7,733 bases of DNA, from the NCBI GenBank assembly GCA_903853735.1, contig CAINUH010000275.1:1-7733 (forward strand), given 5' to 3'. Shown piece by piece: positions 1 to 6,233 of this stretch. Each line of letters begins with the position of its first letter. Positions within the stretch are counted from its first letter, which is position 1. This DNA is from an uncultured Desulfomonile sp. (GTDB taxonomy: Bacteria > Desulfobacterota > Desulfomonilia > Desulfomonilales > Desulfomonilaceae). The position numbers were made by a program, and so were the translations under genes. The notes beneath the pieces were generated by a model. The model was given only the letters and a program-made list of their open reading frames with translations. It was not told the DNA's origin and searched no databases.

Positions 1-212
1 CCTGAAGGCGGATTGACCTGATTGGCCAATGGGGGGGTTCTCTCGGCACGGAAACAAGATTTCGGACAGCGGCGAAGAGGCTGTCTGGATCCGTCCTTTT
101 GACCGTCGGGCTATGCTGGATAATCCCTCCTCCACCTACCCATTTATCTCGCACTTGGCACGAAAGTTCATATATCAATGAGTTGAAAAAAATCAACCAG
201 CCGCGCTATACG

Positions 213-239
213 CGCGATTTCAAACATTCGGAAATCGCG
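213..239. repeat. 9-bp perfect inverted repeat (hairpin or operator)
   Basis: CGCGATTTC at 213-221 and GAAATCGCG at 231-239 are exact reverse complements separated by nine bases. The half-site recurs once more as AATCGCGA at 254-261, 21 bases after the copy at 233-240, so three AATCGCG-type sites lie within 50 bases. There is no T-run directly after the stem on the + strand. It may be a protein-binding site or an RNA hairpin; the sequence does not decide. Confidence 0.5.
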
Positions 240-482
240 AAACTATAGATACTAATCGCGAGGAGATAAAGTCAAAGTCTCTCATCCTGAGGATTATGTG
301 AGTTCTTATAAAAGTCGTCCAGAAGGACAGACTCTTATCCTTAGTTGTGGCTTCTTCGCTATGGGAGTTGCTGATAATAATTTCCTGTTCGCTATCAGTC
401 CGGTCTCTGTAGATGGGCCATGGCTGCCAGAACTTGTCAGCTATGGCCCAAACCACTGACTGAATCATCACGGATTATTACT

Positions 483-502
483 GTGCCCAGGTAACTGGGC
501 AC
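483..502. repeat. 8-bp GC-rich hairpin with GTAA loop
   Basis: GTGCCCAG (483-490) and CTGGGCAC (495-502) pair perfectly around a GTAA tetraloop. It lies about 20 bases before the -35 box of the proposed glmM promoter. Neither strand shows a U-run after it, so it is not a classical intrinsic terminator, though it could end upstream transcription weakly or bind a regulator. Confidence 0.55.
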
Positions 503-524
503 TGGACTCCTTGAAAAGAAAAAA

Positions 525-554
525 TTGTCCTGTGGGGGGCGCACGTGATATAGT
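525..554 (+). promoter_or_regulatory. Candidate sigma-70 promoter for glmM-kdsD
   Basis: A -35-like TTGTCC (525-530) is separated by 18 bases from a -10 TATAGT (549-554), which carries an upstream TG (546-547) in the extended -10 position. Transcription would begin near 561 and leave a leader of about 210 bases before glmM. The -35 matches consensus at the three most conserved bases; the extended -10 compensates for the rest. It is the best promoter-like sequence in front of glmM. Confidence 0.5.
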
Positions 555-560
555 GTAGTT

Positions 561-772
561 TTTAATTTTACAAATGCCGGGTACAAGAGCATATAACGTT
601 CGTACTAGACTTGAGAGGAATAACCTCTGGATCGGGGTTCTTTCAGCACCTTGCCTAAAGGCCCTTCAAGGCCGTGCGTCATCAACAACTTTATTCTCCA
701 ATGCAGAGAACACTCTCAAGGAAACACGTACTTCCATTTATCCACACCCCATGACAGTAACTGGTGGTGCGC
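561..772 (+). other. Long untranslated leader of glmM
   Basis: About 210 bases between the proposed start of transcription and the glmM ATG. It contains small stems, for example AGAGG/CCTCT at 614-628 and GGCC/GGCC at 660-673, but no conserved riboswitch core that I recognise and no glmS-type ribozyme core. A frame at 574-780 overlaps the glmM start and has no ribosome site; I do not believe it is translated. Confidence 0.35.
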
Positions 773-2125
773 ATGTCTAAAAAACTTTTCGGTACTGATG
801 GGGTTAGAGGGGTTGCCAACAGACACCCCATGACTGCGGAGATCGCGCTCAGGCTAGGTCGGGCCATTGCTCACCCAGTCTTTGTACAACATCGCAGGAG
901 GCATAGAATTCTCGTCGGAAAAGATACCCGCATTTCCTCCTATATGATCGAAACGGCTCTCTCAGCCGGAATATGCTCAATGGGGGCGGACGTCCTTCTC
1001 GTAGGCCCCATGCCGACCCCCGGCATAGCGTTTCTCACCGTCAACATGAGATGCGACGCAGGGGTTGTAATTTCGGCGTCACATAATCCGTACCAGGACA
1101 ACGGAATAAAATTCTTTTCAAATGATGGTTTCAAGCTATCCGACGATTCTGAGGAACGGATTGAAAGTCTGATCTTTTCAGAGGAAATGGACGAAGTCCG
1201 GCCCACGGCCGAACACATAGGAATAGCAATCCGCATTGACGACGCATTAGAGAGATATGTGGTCTTTGTCAAGAACACGCTACCGGGCGATATGACACTT
1301 GATGGCATCAACATCGTGCTGGATTGTGCAAACGGTGCAGCTTACAAAGCGGCTCCCCTCGTGTTCGATGAATTGGGCGCAGATGTCAAATCGATTGGGG
1401 TCAGACCTGACGGAACAAACATCAACAAGGGTTGCGGTTCGTTGTTTCCACAGTTAGTCTGCGAAGAGGTTCGGCGGACCGGAGCCGACTTGGGCATCGC
1501 GTTGGATGGCGACGCCGACCGAGTAATCTTTGCCGACGAACGAGGGAATGAGGTGGACGGAGACCAGATCATGGGCATCATTGCCTGGGACATGATCAAC
1601 AGGGGCGAACTAAGAAAGAACACGCTTGTGGCCACGGTCATGAGCAATGTAGGCCTCGATCTGGCAATGAAAGAAATGGGCGGAACGCTGTTGCGGACAC
1701 CGGTCGGAGACAGATATGTGGTCGAAAAAATGCGCAGCGAGGGCTACAATTTCGGAGGGGAACAATCAGGGCACCTTATTTTTCTGGATCAGAGCACGTC
1801 TGGAGATGGAATCCTTGCCGCACTTCAAGTAATCAGAGTTATGCGGAATACGGGCAAGCCTATGTCCGAACTTGCGGCTCGAGTGAGAAAATTCCCCCAA
1901 CTTCTCAAGAACGTGGAGGTTTCTTCAAGGAGGAATCTGGACGAAGTCTCAGAACTCCAAAAGGTGATGGAAGAAGCCCGTCAGCGACTGGGAAAGTCCG
2001 GCAGACTCCTTGTGCGCTACTCCGGAACTCAACTCTTGTGCCGTGTAATGGCGGAAGGCGAGGATCCGGAACAGGTCAACTTTGTTGTGGAAATGGTGGC
2101 AGATGCAATCGCCAGAAACGTATGA
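773..2125 (+). CDS. glmM: Phosphoglucosamine mutase GlmM
   Basis: GlmM interconverts glucosamine-6-phosphate and glucosamine-1-phosphate in the cytoplasm, the step before GlmU makes UDP-GlcNAc for peptidoglycan and LPS. The 450-residue protein has the usual family length and the hallmark parts of the alpha-D-phosphohexomutase fold: start motif [10 protein letters not shown] (residues 4-13), the catalytic serine loop SASHNP with Ser103 as phosphoserine, the metal loop DGDADR (Asp245, Asp247, Asp249), the sugar-binding loop GGEQSGH (328-334) and a C-terminal phosphate loop RYSGT (415-419). I chose ATG 773 because it gives the conserved [10 protein letters not shown] start; GTG codons lie in frame just upstream (764, 767) and the ribosome site is weak (GGTGGT). 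Oddity: the phosphate loop continues QLL where the family nearly always has EPL. Its end overlaps kdsD by 23 bases, implying translational coupling. Function is very likely. Confidence 0.97.
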   Translation: MSKKLFGTDGVRGVANRHPMTAEIALRLGRAIAHPVFVQHRRRHRILVGKDTRISSYMIETALSAGICSMGADVLLVGPMPTPGIAFLTVNMRCDAGVVISASHNPYQDNGIKFFSNDGFKLSDDSEERIESLIFSEEMDEVRPTAEHIGIAIRIDDALERYVVFVKNTLPGDMTLDGINIVLDCANGAAYKAAPLVFDELGADVKSIGVRPDGTNINKGCGSLFPQLVCEEVRRTGADLGIALDGDADRVIFADERGNEVDGDQIMGIIAWDMINRGELRKNTLVATVMSNVGLDLAMKEMGGTLLRTPVGDRYVVEKMRSEGYNFGGEQSGHLIFLDQSTSGDGILAALQVIRVMRNTGKPMSELAARVRKFPQLLKNVEVSSRRNLDEVSELQKVMEEARQRLGKSGRLLVRYSGTQLLCRVMAEGEDPEQVNFVVEMVADAIARNV

Positions 2126-3104
2126 TCTCTCCGGTTCCGCCGCAGAGGTAGCGCGCAAAGTCCTCCAGATAGAGATCGAAGGCATTCGGTCGGTGATGGA
2201 ACGACTTGACGAGACGTTCGATCGCTGTGTTGATATACTCTACACACTCCGGGGCAGAATCATTGTCACCGGTGTGGGTAAGTCCGGTCTGGTGGCTCGA
2301 AAGATAGCAGCCACTTTGACCAGCACAGGGTCTCCCGCTATTTTTGTGCATCCCCTGGAAGGGCTTCATGGAGACGTGGGAATTGTTGGAAGAGACGACG
2401 CTTTGCTGGCCATATCCAACAGTGGGCAGACAGCGGAAATAACTTCACTTGCGGCCACAATCAGGAATCGGGGACCGCTGATAATTGCAATGACGGCCTC
2501 CATCTCGTCAACACTCGCGCGCATGGCAGATTTCGTTCTGGACTGTCGCGTTCCCAGAGAAGCGTGTCCTCTCAACCTGGCCCCGACTGCAAGCACAACT
2601 GCAGTTTTGTCCGTTGGCGATGCTTTGGCAATCGCGTTGATGATAAGACGTGGATTTCGTAAGGAAGACTTCTTGCGACACCATCCAGCAGGCAGTCTGG
2701 GTGAAAGACTCAGCTTCAAAGTGCGCGACATTATGCTCGACCGACGAGCGATTCCCGAGGTCGGACCAGACGCCCGGTTGACAGAAATCCTTTCCAGCAT
2801 CAATGAGAAGAATCTTGGATTTACTCTGGTTACATTTGGGGACCAATTGTTGGGTATTATTACCGATGGCGATCTTCGCAGGGCGCTCATAACAGAAAAA
2901 ACCCTCCACCAATATAGTGCCCGCGGTCTTATGACCCCAGATCCGCTCATGGTACGAGAAGATTGCACTGCTGCGGAGGCCCTGGAAATCATGGAACACA
3001 AGTTAATAACGGCACTGGTCGTGACAAATGAAAAACGCGAACTTTTGGGTATAATTCACCTTCACGATCTTTTGGGCCGGGGGCGAGTTCGCTTCAGTGC
3101 ATGA
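2103..3104 (+). CDS. kdsD: Arabinose-5-phosphate isomerase, KpsF/GutQ family (SIS + 2 CBS)
   Basis: KdsD converts ribulose-5-phosphate to arabinose-5-phosphate, the first committed precursor of Kdo in LPS inner core. The 333-residue product has the family layout: an N-terminal SIS sugar-isomerase domain (about 30-185) with GVGKSG (57-62), HGD (89-91) and SNSGQT (105-110), followed by two CBS domains (about 207-267 and 275-330). Lys60, Glu112, Glu153 and His194 line up with the four active-site residues of E. coli KdsD (K59, E111, E152, H193). ATG 2103 gives about the standard length (E. coli 328); TTG codons upstream at 2082 and 2085 are less likely. The start lies inside glmM, so the two envelope-sugar genes are co-translated. 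A GutQ-like paralogue cannot be excluded from sequence alone, but the reaction would be the same. Confidence 0.93.
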   Translation: MQSPETYDLSGSAAEVARKVLQIEIEGIRSVMERLDETFDRCVDILYTLRGRIIVTGVGKSGLVARKIAATLTSTGSPAIFVHPLEGLHGDVGIVGRDDALLAISNSGQTAEITSLAATIRNRGPLIIAMTASISSTLARMADFVLDCRVPREACPLNLAPTASTTAVLSVGDALAIALMIRRGFRKEDFLRHHPAGSLGERLSFKVRDIMLDRRAIPEVGPDARLTEILSSINEKNLGFTLVTFGDQLLGIITDGDLRRALITEKTLHQYSARGLMTPDPLMVREDCTAAEALEIMEHKLITALVVTNEKRELLGIIHLHDLLGRGRVRFSA

Positions 3105-3185
3105 TGAAATGTACGTGGAGTTACGTTTGCAACGGCCATTCAACAGGCATGGAGTACTGTTAATTTGCGCTCAACTGGTAAATTA

Positions 3186-3209
3186 GCCGAGACTCTTGGG
3201 TCTAACGGC
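3186..3209 (+). repeat. Bulged hairpin downstream of kdsD
   Basis: GCCG (3186-3189) pairs with CGGC (3206-3209) and AGACT (3190-3194) with GGTCT (3199-3203), with a two-base AA bulge and a CTTG loop. The pairs add up to nine, one of them G-U. No T-run follows, so it could be a weak or Rho-linked 3' end of the glmM-kdsD transcript, or part of a dksA leader. Confidence 0.35.
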
Positions 3210-3212
3210 CTG

Positions 3213-3251
3213 TGTCCGAAGCGAATTTCATCCGTCACTGTCCGTAGCGAA
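3213..3251 (+). repeat. Direct repeat TGTCCGWAGCGAA, 26-base period
   Basis: TGTCCGAAGCGAA (3213-3225) and TGTCCGTAGCGAA (3239-3251) match at 12 of 13 bases and are spaced by 26 bases, about two and a half helical turns. They lie about 150-185 bases upstream of the dksA start. A dimeric or tandem regulator site is possible; nothing else in the window carries the motif that I can see. Confidence 0.4.
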
Positions 3252-3352
3252 GGATATAAGCTGGTGGCAGGTTTCCAGTCTTGAAAGCAAATCCATCTAA
3301 GGACCCTCATGGAATGTCAAGAATATAGCGTTCGAGAATTGCCACACCTCAT

Positions 3353-3379
3353 GAGCCCAGCCAAGATCGGCTCAGGCTC
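3353..3379 (+). promoter_or_regulatory. Nested hairpin just upstream of dksA ribosome site
   Basis: GAGCC (3353-3357) pairs with GGCTC (3375-3379), and AGCC (3359-3362) with GGCT (3369-3372), around an AAGATC loop, separated only by a C on one side and CA on the other. An alternative stem TGAGCC/GGCTCA (3352-3357/3369-3374) competes with it. TAATTAA follows, not a U-run. The hairpin ends nine bases before GGAGG, so it could act as a leader structure for dksA or as a weak terminator. Confidence 0.45.
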
Positions 3380-3387
3380 TAATTAAT

Positions 3388-3392
3388 GGAGG
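3388..3392 (+). promoter_or_regulatory. Ribosome binding site that sets the dksA start
   Basis: GGAGG lies five bases before ATG 3398. An earlier in-frame ATG at 3386 overlaps this site and has no site of its own, so 3398 is the likely start. Confidence 0.75.
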
Positions 3393-3397
3393 CCGTT

Positions 3398-3772
3398 ATG
3401 AAGTTGAACAAAGAAGATCTGGAATACTTTCGGGGAATACTGCAGAAACACTTGGACGAACTATTGAGAGGAGCAGGCAAGACCGTAGACGAGATGACGG
3501 ACACAGAGGGGAAAGCAGCGTTTCCAGATCCCACGGATCGGGCTTCTATGGAATCGGACCGGAACTTTGAATTGCGTATTCGAGACAGGGAACGGAAATT
3601 AATAAATAAGGTTCGGAAAGCCATGGAAAAGATTGAAGATGAGACATTCGGATTCTGTGAGATCTGTGGAGAACCCATTGATTTTAAGAGGCTGGAGGCT
3701 CGCCCCGTCACTACGCATTGCATCGAGTGCAAAATGTCAGAGGAGGAAGAGGAAAAAATTCGGAAAGTGTAA
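3398..3772 (+). CDS. dksA: RNA polymerase-binding transcription factor DksA
   Basis: DksA binds the secondary channel of RNA polymerase and, with ppGpp, adjusts rRNA and biosynthetic promoters in the stringent response. The 124-residue protein is shorter than the 151 residues of E. coli DksA because its N-terminus is reduced. It shows a coiled-coil-type charged segment (about 5-85) with the tip motif DPTDRAS (Asp44, Asp47, Ala49) matching the DxxDxA signature needed for DksA activity, then a four-cysteine zinc finger (Cys87, Cys90, Cys108, Cys111) and the family motif RLEARP (98-103). The acidic C-terminal tail is a run of glutamates (115-119). The tip motif favours a true DksA over a TraR-type relative. 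It stands alone between two structured gaps, so it may be transcribed separately. Confidence 0.93.
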   Translation: MKLNKEDLEYFRGILQKHLDELLRGAGKTVDEMTDTEGKAAFPDPTDRASMESDRNFELRIRDRERKLINKVRKAMEKIEDETFGFCEICGEPIDFKRLEARPVTTHCIECKMSEEEEEKIRKV

Positions 3773-3809
3773 AAAGATCTGCTTGATTGTCTTTAAGCTC
3801 CCAACGAAT

Positions 3810-3888
3810 GGCCTGGTTCTGAATAACATTCAGGTGAATTGCTGGACCCCAACGAGATCATGCTGTACATGGCAAAGCAGAACCGGCC
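3810..3888 (+). repeat. Long imperfect inverted repeat downstream of dksA
   Basis: GGCCtGGTTCTG (3810-3821) pairs with CAGAACCGGCC (3878-3888) over 11 pairs with one bulged T. Inside, CTGAAT/ATTCAG (3819-3833) forms a second stem that shares bases with the long one, so the two structures exclude each other. There is no U-run directly after 3888. It may fold the 3' end of the dksA mRNA or be a small structured RNA; no known family is recognised. Confidence 0.45.
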
Positions 3889-3953
3889 TAAACTGTTCGT
3901 CTCAGCCCACTGATCTTTTCTTCGGTCAATAATCCTATACAACTTTGAGCCCA

Positions 3954-3982
3954 TTGAAACCAAATCTCATGTATGTTATAAT
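3954..3982 (+). promoter_or_regulatory. Strong sigma-70 promoter with extended -10
   Basis: TTGAAA (3954-3959), a 17-base spacer and a perfect TATAAT (3977-3982), with TG at 3974-3975 in the extended -10 position. The surroundings are A/T-rich. Transcription should start near 3989, giving a short leader in front of the orphan gene at 4048. This is by far the best promoter in the window. Confidence 0.8.
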
Positions 3983-4047
3983 TTTATTGTATAAGTAATT
4001 TTTATCCCGGCGCGTCACAAGTGCTGAGGCCCAAGGGTTTGGTTGAG

Positions 4048-4674
4048 ATGACTAAACACGGCTGCGATAAGCCTCACGAGAGAGGTTTGGACGTTGAAGG
4101 CGGTGCAAAGATGTTCCGGTACAAGGCTCTCAAGAGATCGCGTGCCGGGGAACTTGCCATAACAGTCGCTGGAAGCGAAGGTTCTGCACGCCATTTACCG
4201 GCAAAATGGACGCTGCCGATAAAGGGCTGGAGAGAACTGAATAGTCAAATCAAAGGATTGAGAGTGCCCCCCATTTCTCCGACCGGGAAAATCCATCTGG
4301 TGAGCAAAGAGAACGTCAAGTTTCAAACGAGTATCCCAAGGATTCCGGCCATTGGTTCACGTTCTAATCCAGGGCAGGAACCGGCGGTTACCGACGGCGA
4401 GGTGATTTGGGGCAAAGCCGCAGTCGGTTGTGCCAAGACCGGGAAGCAATCTTCTCGCATCGCTGCTACAGTCATGTTTTCTCCCCGAAAAGGGCGTATC
4501 AAATCCCAAGACGCCAAAGTGGACGCTCCAGATCTGCGACCTCACAAACCGCTCAAGGTGATAAGACGGCGTGGGGAACAGGCGCCGAAGATATTTGAAA
4601 CCACTGCAAAACAGCTCCCAAGGGCAATGCTTGAGGGAGTCGGTTTTGATTTTGAGGCCGAAGACAGTAACTAA
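4048..4674 (+). CDS. Orphan basic protein of unknown function
   Basis: I do not recognise this protein. A frame open from GTG 4021 to TAA 4674 would give up to 217 residues; I prefer ATG 4048 (208 residues), with a weak AAGGG ten bases upstream, while GTG 4021 has no ribosome site. ATG 4111 is a further option. The product is rich in Lys and Arg (about 40 basic against 22 acidic residues in the long form), has no signal peptide or membrane segment, only two cysteines and few aromatics, and has Pro/Gly/Ser-rich stretches in the middle, so it may be largely disordered and might bind nucleic acid or another polyanion. The codon mix resembles that of the neighbouring genes. A strong promoter lies just upstream and no clear terminator follows, so it may be read with the DUF4416 operon. 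It could also be a non-coding transcript with a chance open frame. Confidence 0.5.
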   Translation: MTKHGCDKPHERGLDVEGGAKMFRYKALKRSRAGELAITVAGSEGSARHLPAKWTLPIKGWRELNSQIKGLRVPPISPTGKIHLVSKENVKFQTSIPRIPAIGSRSNPGQEPAVTDGEVIWGKAAVGCAKTGKQSSRIAATVMFSPRKGRIKSQDAKVDAPDLRPHKPLKVIRRRGEQAPKIFETTAKQLPRAMLEGVGFDFEAEDSN

Positions 4675-4798
4675 TTCAAATGACAATAACTTGTCTCCAG
4701 GGTTAGGCTTGCAACACTGGACGTCCTACGGTTTGATGCAATTTAGAAGTTCCCGCAATTGTCTGCTTGAGCAATAAGATTCTGTTGAAGGTTTTGCG

Positions 4799-5344
4799 GT
4801 GAGTAAGCCACAGATTCCTGAACCGGCAAGATTATTAATAAGTTGCCTTGCTTCGGAAGCTGAGTTGCCGGGTACGGTTTCGCAAATTCTTGTTAAGGAC
4901 CTGGGATCCATAGAGGAAGCCATAGGCCCTCTGGCATTCAATTTCACGAGCTACTACGATGCTGAGATGGGGCCTGGCATAAGGCGTTGGTTGTGGGTCT
5001 TTTCAAAGTTGGTGGATAGGGCGGATCTGATGAGAATCAAGTGCTTGACGAATCAGATAGAACAGTCCTATACGGTAGGAGCAAGGAGGAGAATCAACTT
5101 AGACCCGGGGTTGCTGACGCTGGGAAGTTTTGTTCTGGCCACTGGGAAAAATAATGCTCACAGGATATACTTTGGTGAAGGTATTTTTGGCGACTTGACA
5201 CTGATTTTTCGCAATGGCACTTACAGGCCACTCGAATGGACATATCCCGACTATGCTGATGCTGAACTCGTAGGCATTTTGAACAGGCTGAGAAAGAGTT
5301 ACAAATGGACGCTGGAATTTCAGGGGGTTCTCCAGGGACGATAA
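4799..5344 (+). CDS. DUF4416 family protein
   Basis: This 181-residue protein matches the DUF4416 family as I know it, in length and in its conserved blocks: the FTSYYDAEMGPG block (49-60), RRRINLDPGLLTLG (96-109), KNNAHRIYFGEGIF (117-130) and PLEWTYPDY (144-152). The function of the family is unknown; the pattern of conserved Asp, Asn, His and Tyr residues suggests a folded enzyme or nucleotide-related protein but this is a guess. The start is GTG 4799 with GAAGG seven bases upstream. It ends inside the proposed start of yicC, and the tight coupling to yicC, rpoZ and rlmB suggests a job linked to RNA metabolism. It appears soluble, with no membrane segment or signal peptide. Confidence 0.85.
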   Translation: MSKPQIPEPARLLISCLASEAELPGTVSQILVKDLGSIEEAIGPLAFNFTSYYDAEMGPGIRRWLWVFSKLVDRADLMRIKCLTNQIEQSYTVGARRRINLDPGLLTLGSFVLATGKNNAHRIYFGEGIFGDLTLIFRNGTYRPLEWTYPDYADAELVGILNRLRKSYKWTLEFQGVLQGR

Positions 5345-6216
5345 AGAGTATGACCGGTTTCGGCCGTGCCCGGAACGCCGAAGGCGACGTTGAAGTCGTT
5401 ACTGAGGCTCGGTCCGTAAATCACCGTTTCCTTGACATCTCCCTAAAAATGCCGAAGTGCTACAACTGCTTCGAGCCGGAAATCAGAAGAATTATTTCCG
5501 ACACAGTGGCCAGGGGCAGAATAGAATTGGGTATCACGCGAGCGGGGGGAAAAGGATCCCTCATGGATGTCGTGCTGGATCACAGCCTCGCCGTGAGTTA
5601 TTATAAATGCCTTCTTGCTCTCAAGGAAGAGTTTGAACTTGAGGGGAACATAACCGTGTCGGATATGTTAACCCTCAAGGAAATGTTTACTATGGCGGAA
5701 AGTGCAGAACTCATCGATCAAGAATGGCCTTTGCTCGAAAAAACTGTCAGAATGGCCCTTTCTGAACTTGACGAAATGAAAAAATCGGAAGGTGCTGCGC
5801 TTTGGCGGGACATCGAGACCAGGCTGGAGTCTGTCCTGAATTCCGCGAGACTCGTCGCTCCACTTGTTGATCAAGTGACTCTGGCGGTTCGAGACAGGCT
5901 GGAGAAAAGAATCAAAGAATTGACGGGCGGCATGGACCTCGATTCGGATCGACTCCTGCAAGAAGTAGCTCTGATGGCTGAACGGTCGGACGTAACCGAG
6001 GAATTGACTCGCCTACAGAGCCATGTAGTGCAGTTTGTTGCTGCCGGCAGAGAAGGAACTCCGCTTGGTAGAAAACTGGATTTTCTCTTGCAGGAACTGC
6101 AAAGAGAGATCAACACAATGGGATCAAAGTCAGCCTCCACGGACATTGCTGTACTAGTAGTAAATATGAAGGCGGAACTGGAAAAAATCAGGGAACAGAC
6201 CCAAAATATGGAATAA
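5305..6216 (+). CDS. yicC: YicC family endoribonuclease
   Basis: YicC-family proteins are cytoplasmic stress-linked RNases; E. coli YicC has been reported to cleave RNA. The product has the N-terminal YicC_N region beginning [11 protein letters not shown] and containing [14 protein letters not shown] (37-50), a coiled middle part, and the C-terminal DUF1732 region with [14 protein letters not shown] (255-268), N270, GSKS (273-276) and the end motif [13 protein letters not shown]. Length is 303 residues from ATG 5305, against roughly 290 for the family. The start is uncertain: relatives begin MIKSMTGFG, but here the first codon of that motif is ACG (5338). Real options are ATG 5305 (overlapping DUF4416 by 40 bases, AAAGAG upstream), ATG 5350 (five bases after the DUF4416 stop, losing three conserved residues), or ACG 5338 itself. 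Family assignment is secure. Confidence 0.93.
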   Translation: MDAGISGGSPGTIKSMTGFGRARNAEGDVEVVTEARSVNHRFLDISLKMPKCYNCFEPEIRRIISDTVARGRIELGITRAGGKGSLMDVVLDHSLAVSYYKCLLALKEEFELEGNITVSDMLTLKEMFTMAESAELIDQEWPLLEKTVRMALSELDEMKKSEGAALWRDIETRLESVLNSARLVAPLVDQVTLAVRDRLEKRIKELTGGMDLDSDRLLQEVALMAERSDVTEELTRLQSHVVQFVAAGREGTPLGRKLDFLLQELQREINTMGSKSASTDIAVLVVNMKAELEKIREQTQNME

Positions 6217-6233
6217 GGATAGAGACAAAAGAA

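Larger units (their letters stand above)
1..524. other. Intergenic region without a supported gene
   Basis: No reading frame here has both a plausible ribosome site and a recognisable product. One frame on the + strand stays open from about position 6 to 245 but has no good start and encodes nothing familiar; an 83-codon minus-strand frame at 220-471 has no ribosome site and an unremarkable protein. What is visible is structure: a 9-bp inverted repeat at 213-239, a small GTC(t)GTCC/GGACGAC hairpin at 314-332 that on the minus strand is followed by TTTTAT, and an 8-bp hairpin at 483-502. The upstream gene, if any, ended before position 1. Confidence 0.6.
3105..3397 (+). other. Structured intergenic region before dksA
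   Basis: No gene is supported in these 293 bases. They hold a bulged hairpin (3186-3209), a direct repeat with a 26-base period (3213-3251) and a nested hairpin close to the dksA ribosome site (3353-3379). I find no convincing -35/-10 pair: TTGAAA at 3281 has no -10 at the right distance, and TATAAG at 3254-3259 has no good -35. A part that resembles a tRNA D-arm (around 3168-3188) is not continued by a T-arm. Confidence 0.45.

Noticed and set aside
155..171. Sigma-54-like TTGGCACG-N4-TTCAT
   Set aside because: The -24 half is perfect but the -12 half lacks the needed GC, and no gene follows within 600 bases.
220..471. 83-codon minus-strand frame
   Set aside because: No ribosome site before its ATG, no recognisable motif, a terminator-like hairpin lies inside it, and its end falls in the 213-239 inverted repeat.
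574..780. 68-codon + strand frame in the glmM leader
   Set aside because: No ribosome site, overlaps the glmM start, and the protein shows no conserved pattern.
3165..3240. tRNA-like D-arm (GCTCAACTGGTA)
   Set aside because: No matching acceptor stem, anticodon arm or GTTC-type T-loop at the right distances; the hairpin at 3186-3209 does not fit a cloverleaf.
4021..4400. RNase P RNA, tmRNA or 6S RNA after the strong promoter
   Set aside because: None of the conserved core sequences of these RNAs that I know is present.
4357..4686. 109-codon minus-strand frame opposite the orphan gene
   Set aside because: Overlaps the longer + strand frame that has a strong promoter; the minus frame has no ribosome site or recognisable motif.
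4709..4737. Possible promoter TTGCAA-17-TTTGAT before the DUF4416 gene
   Set aside because: Only four of six bases match in each box and there is no extended -10; too weak to report as a feature.
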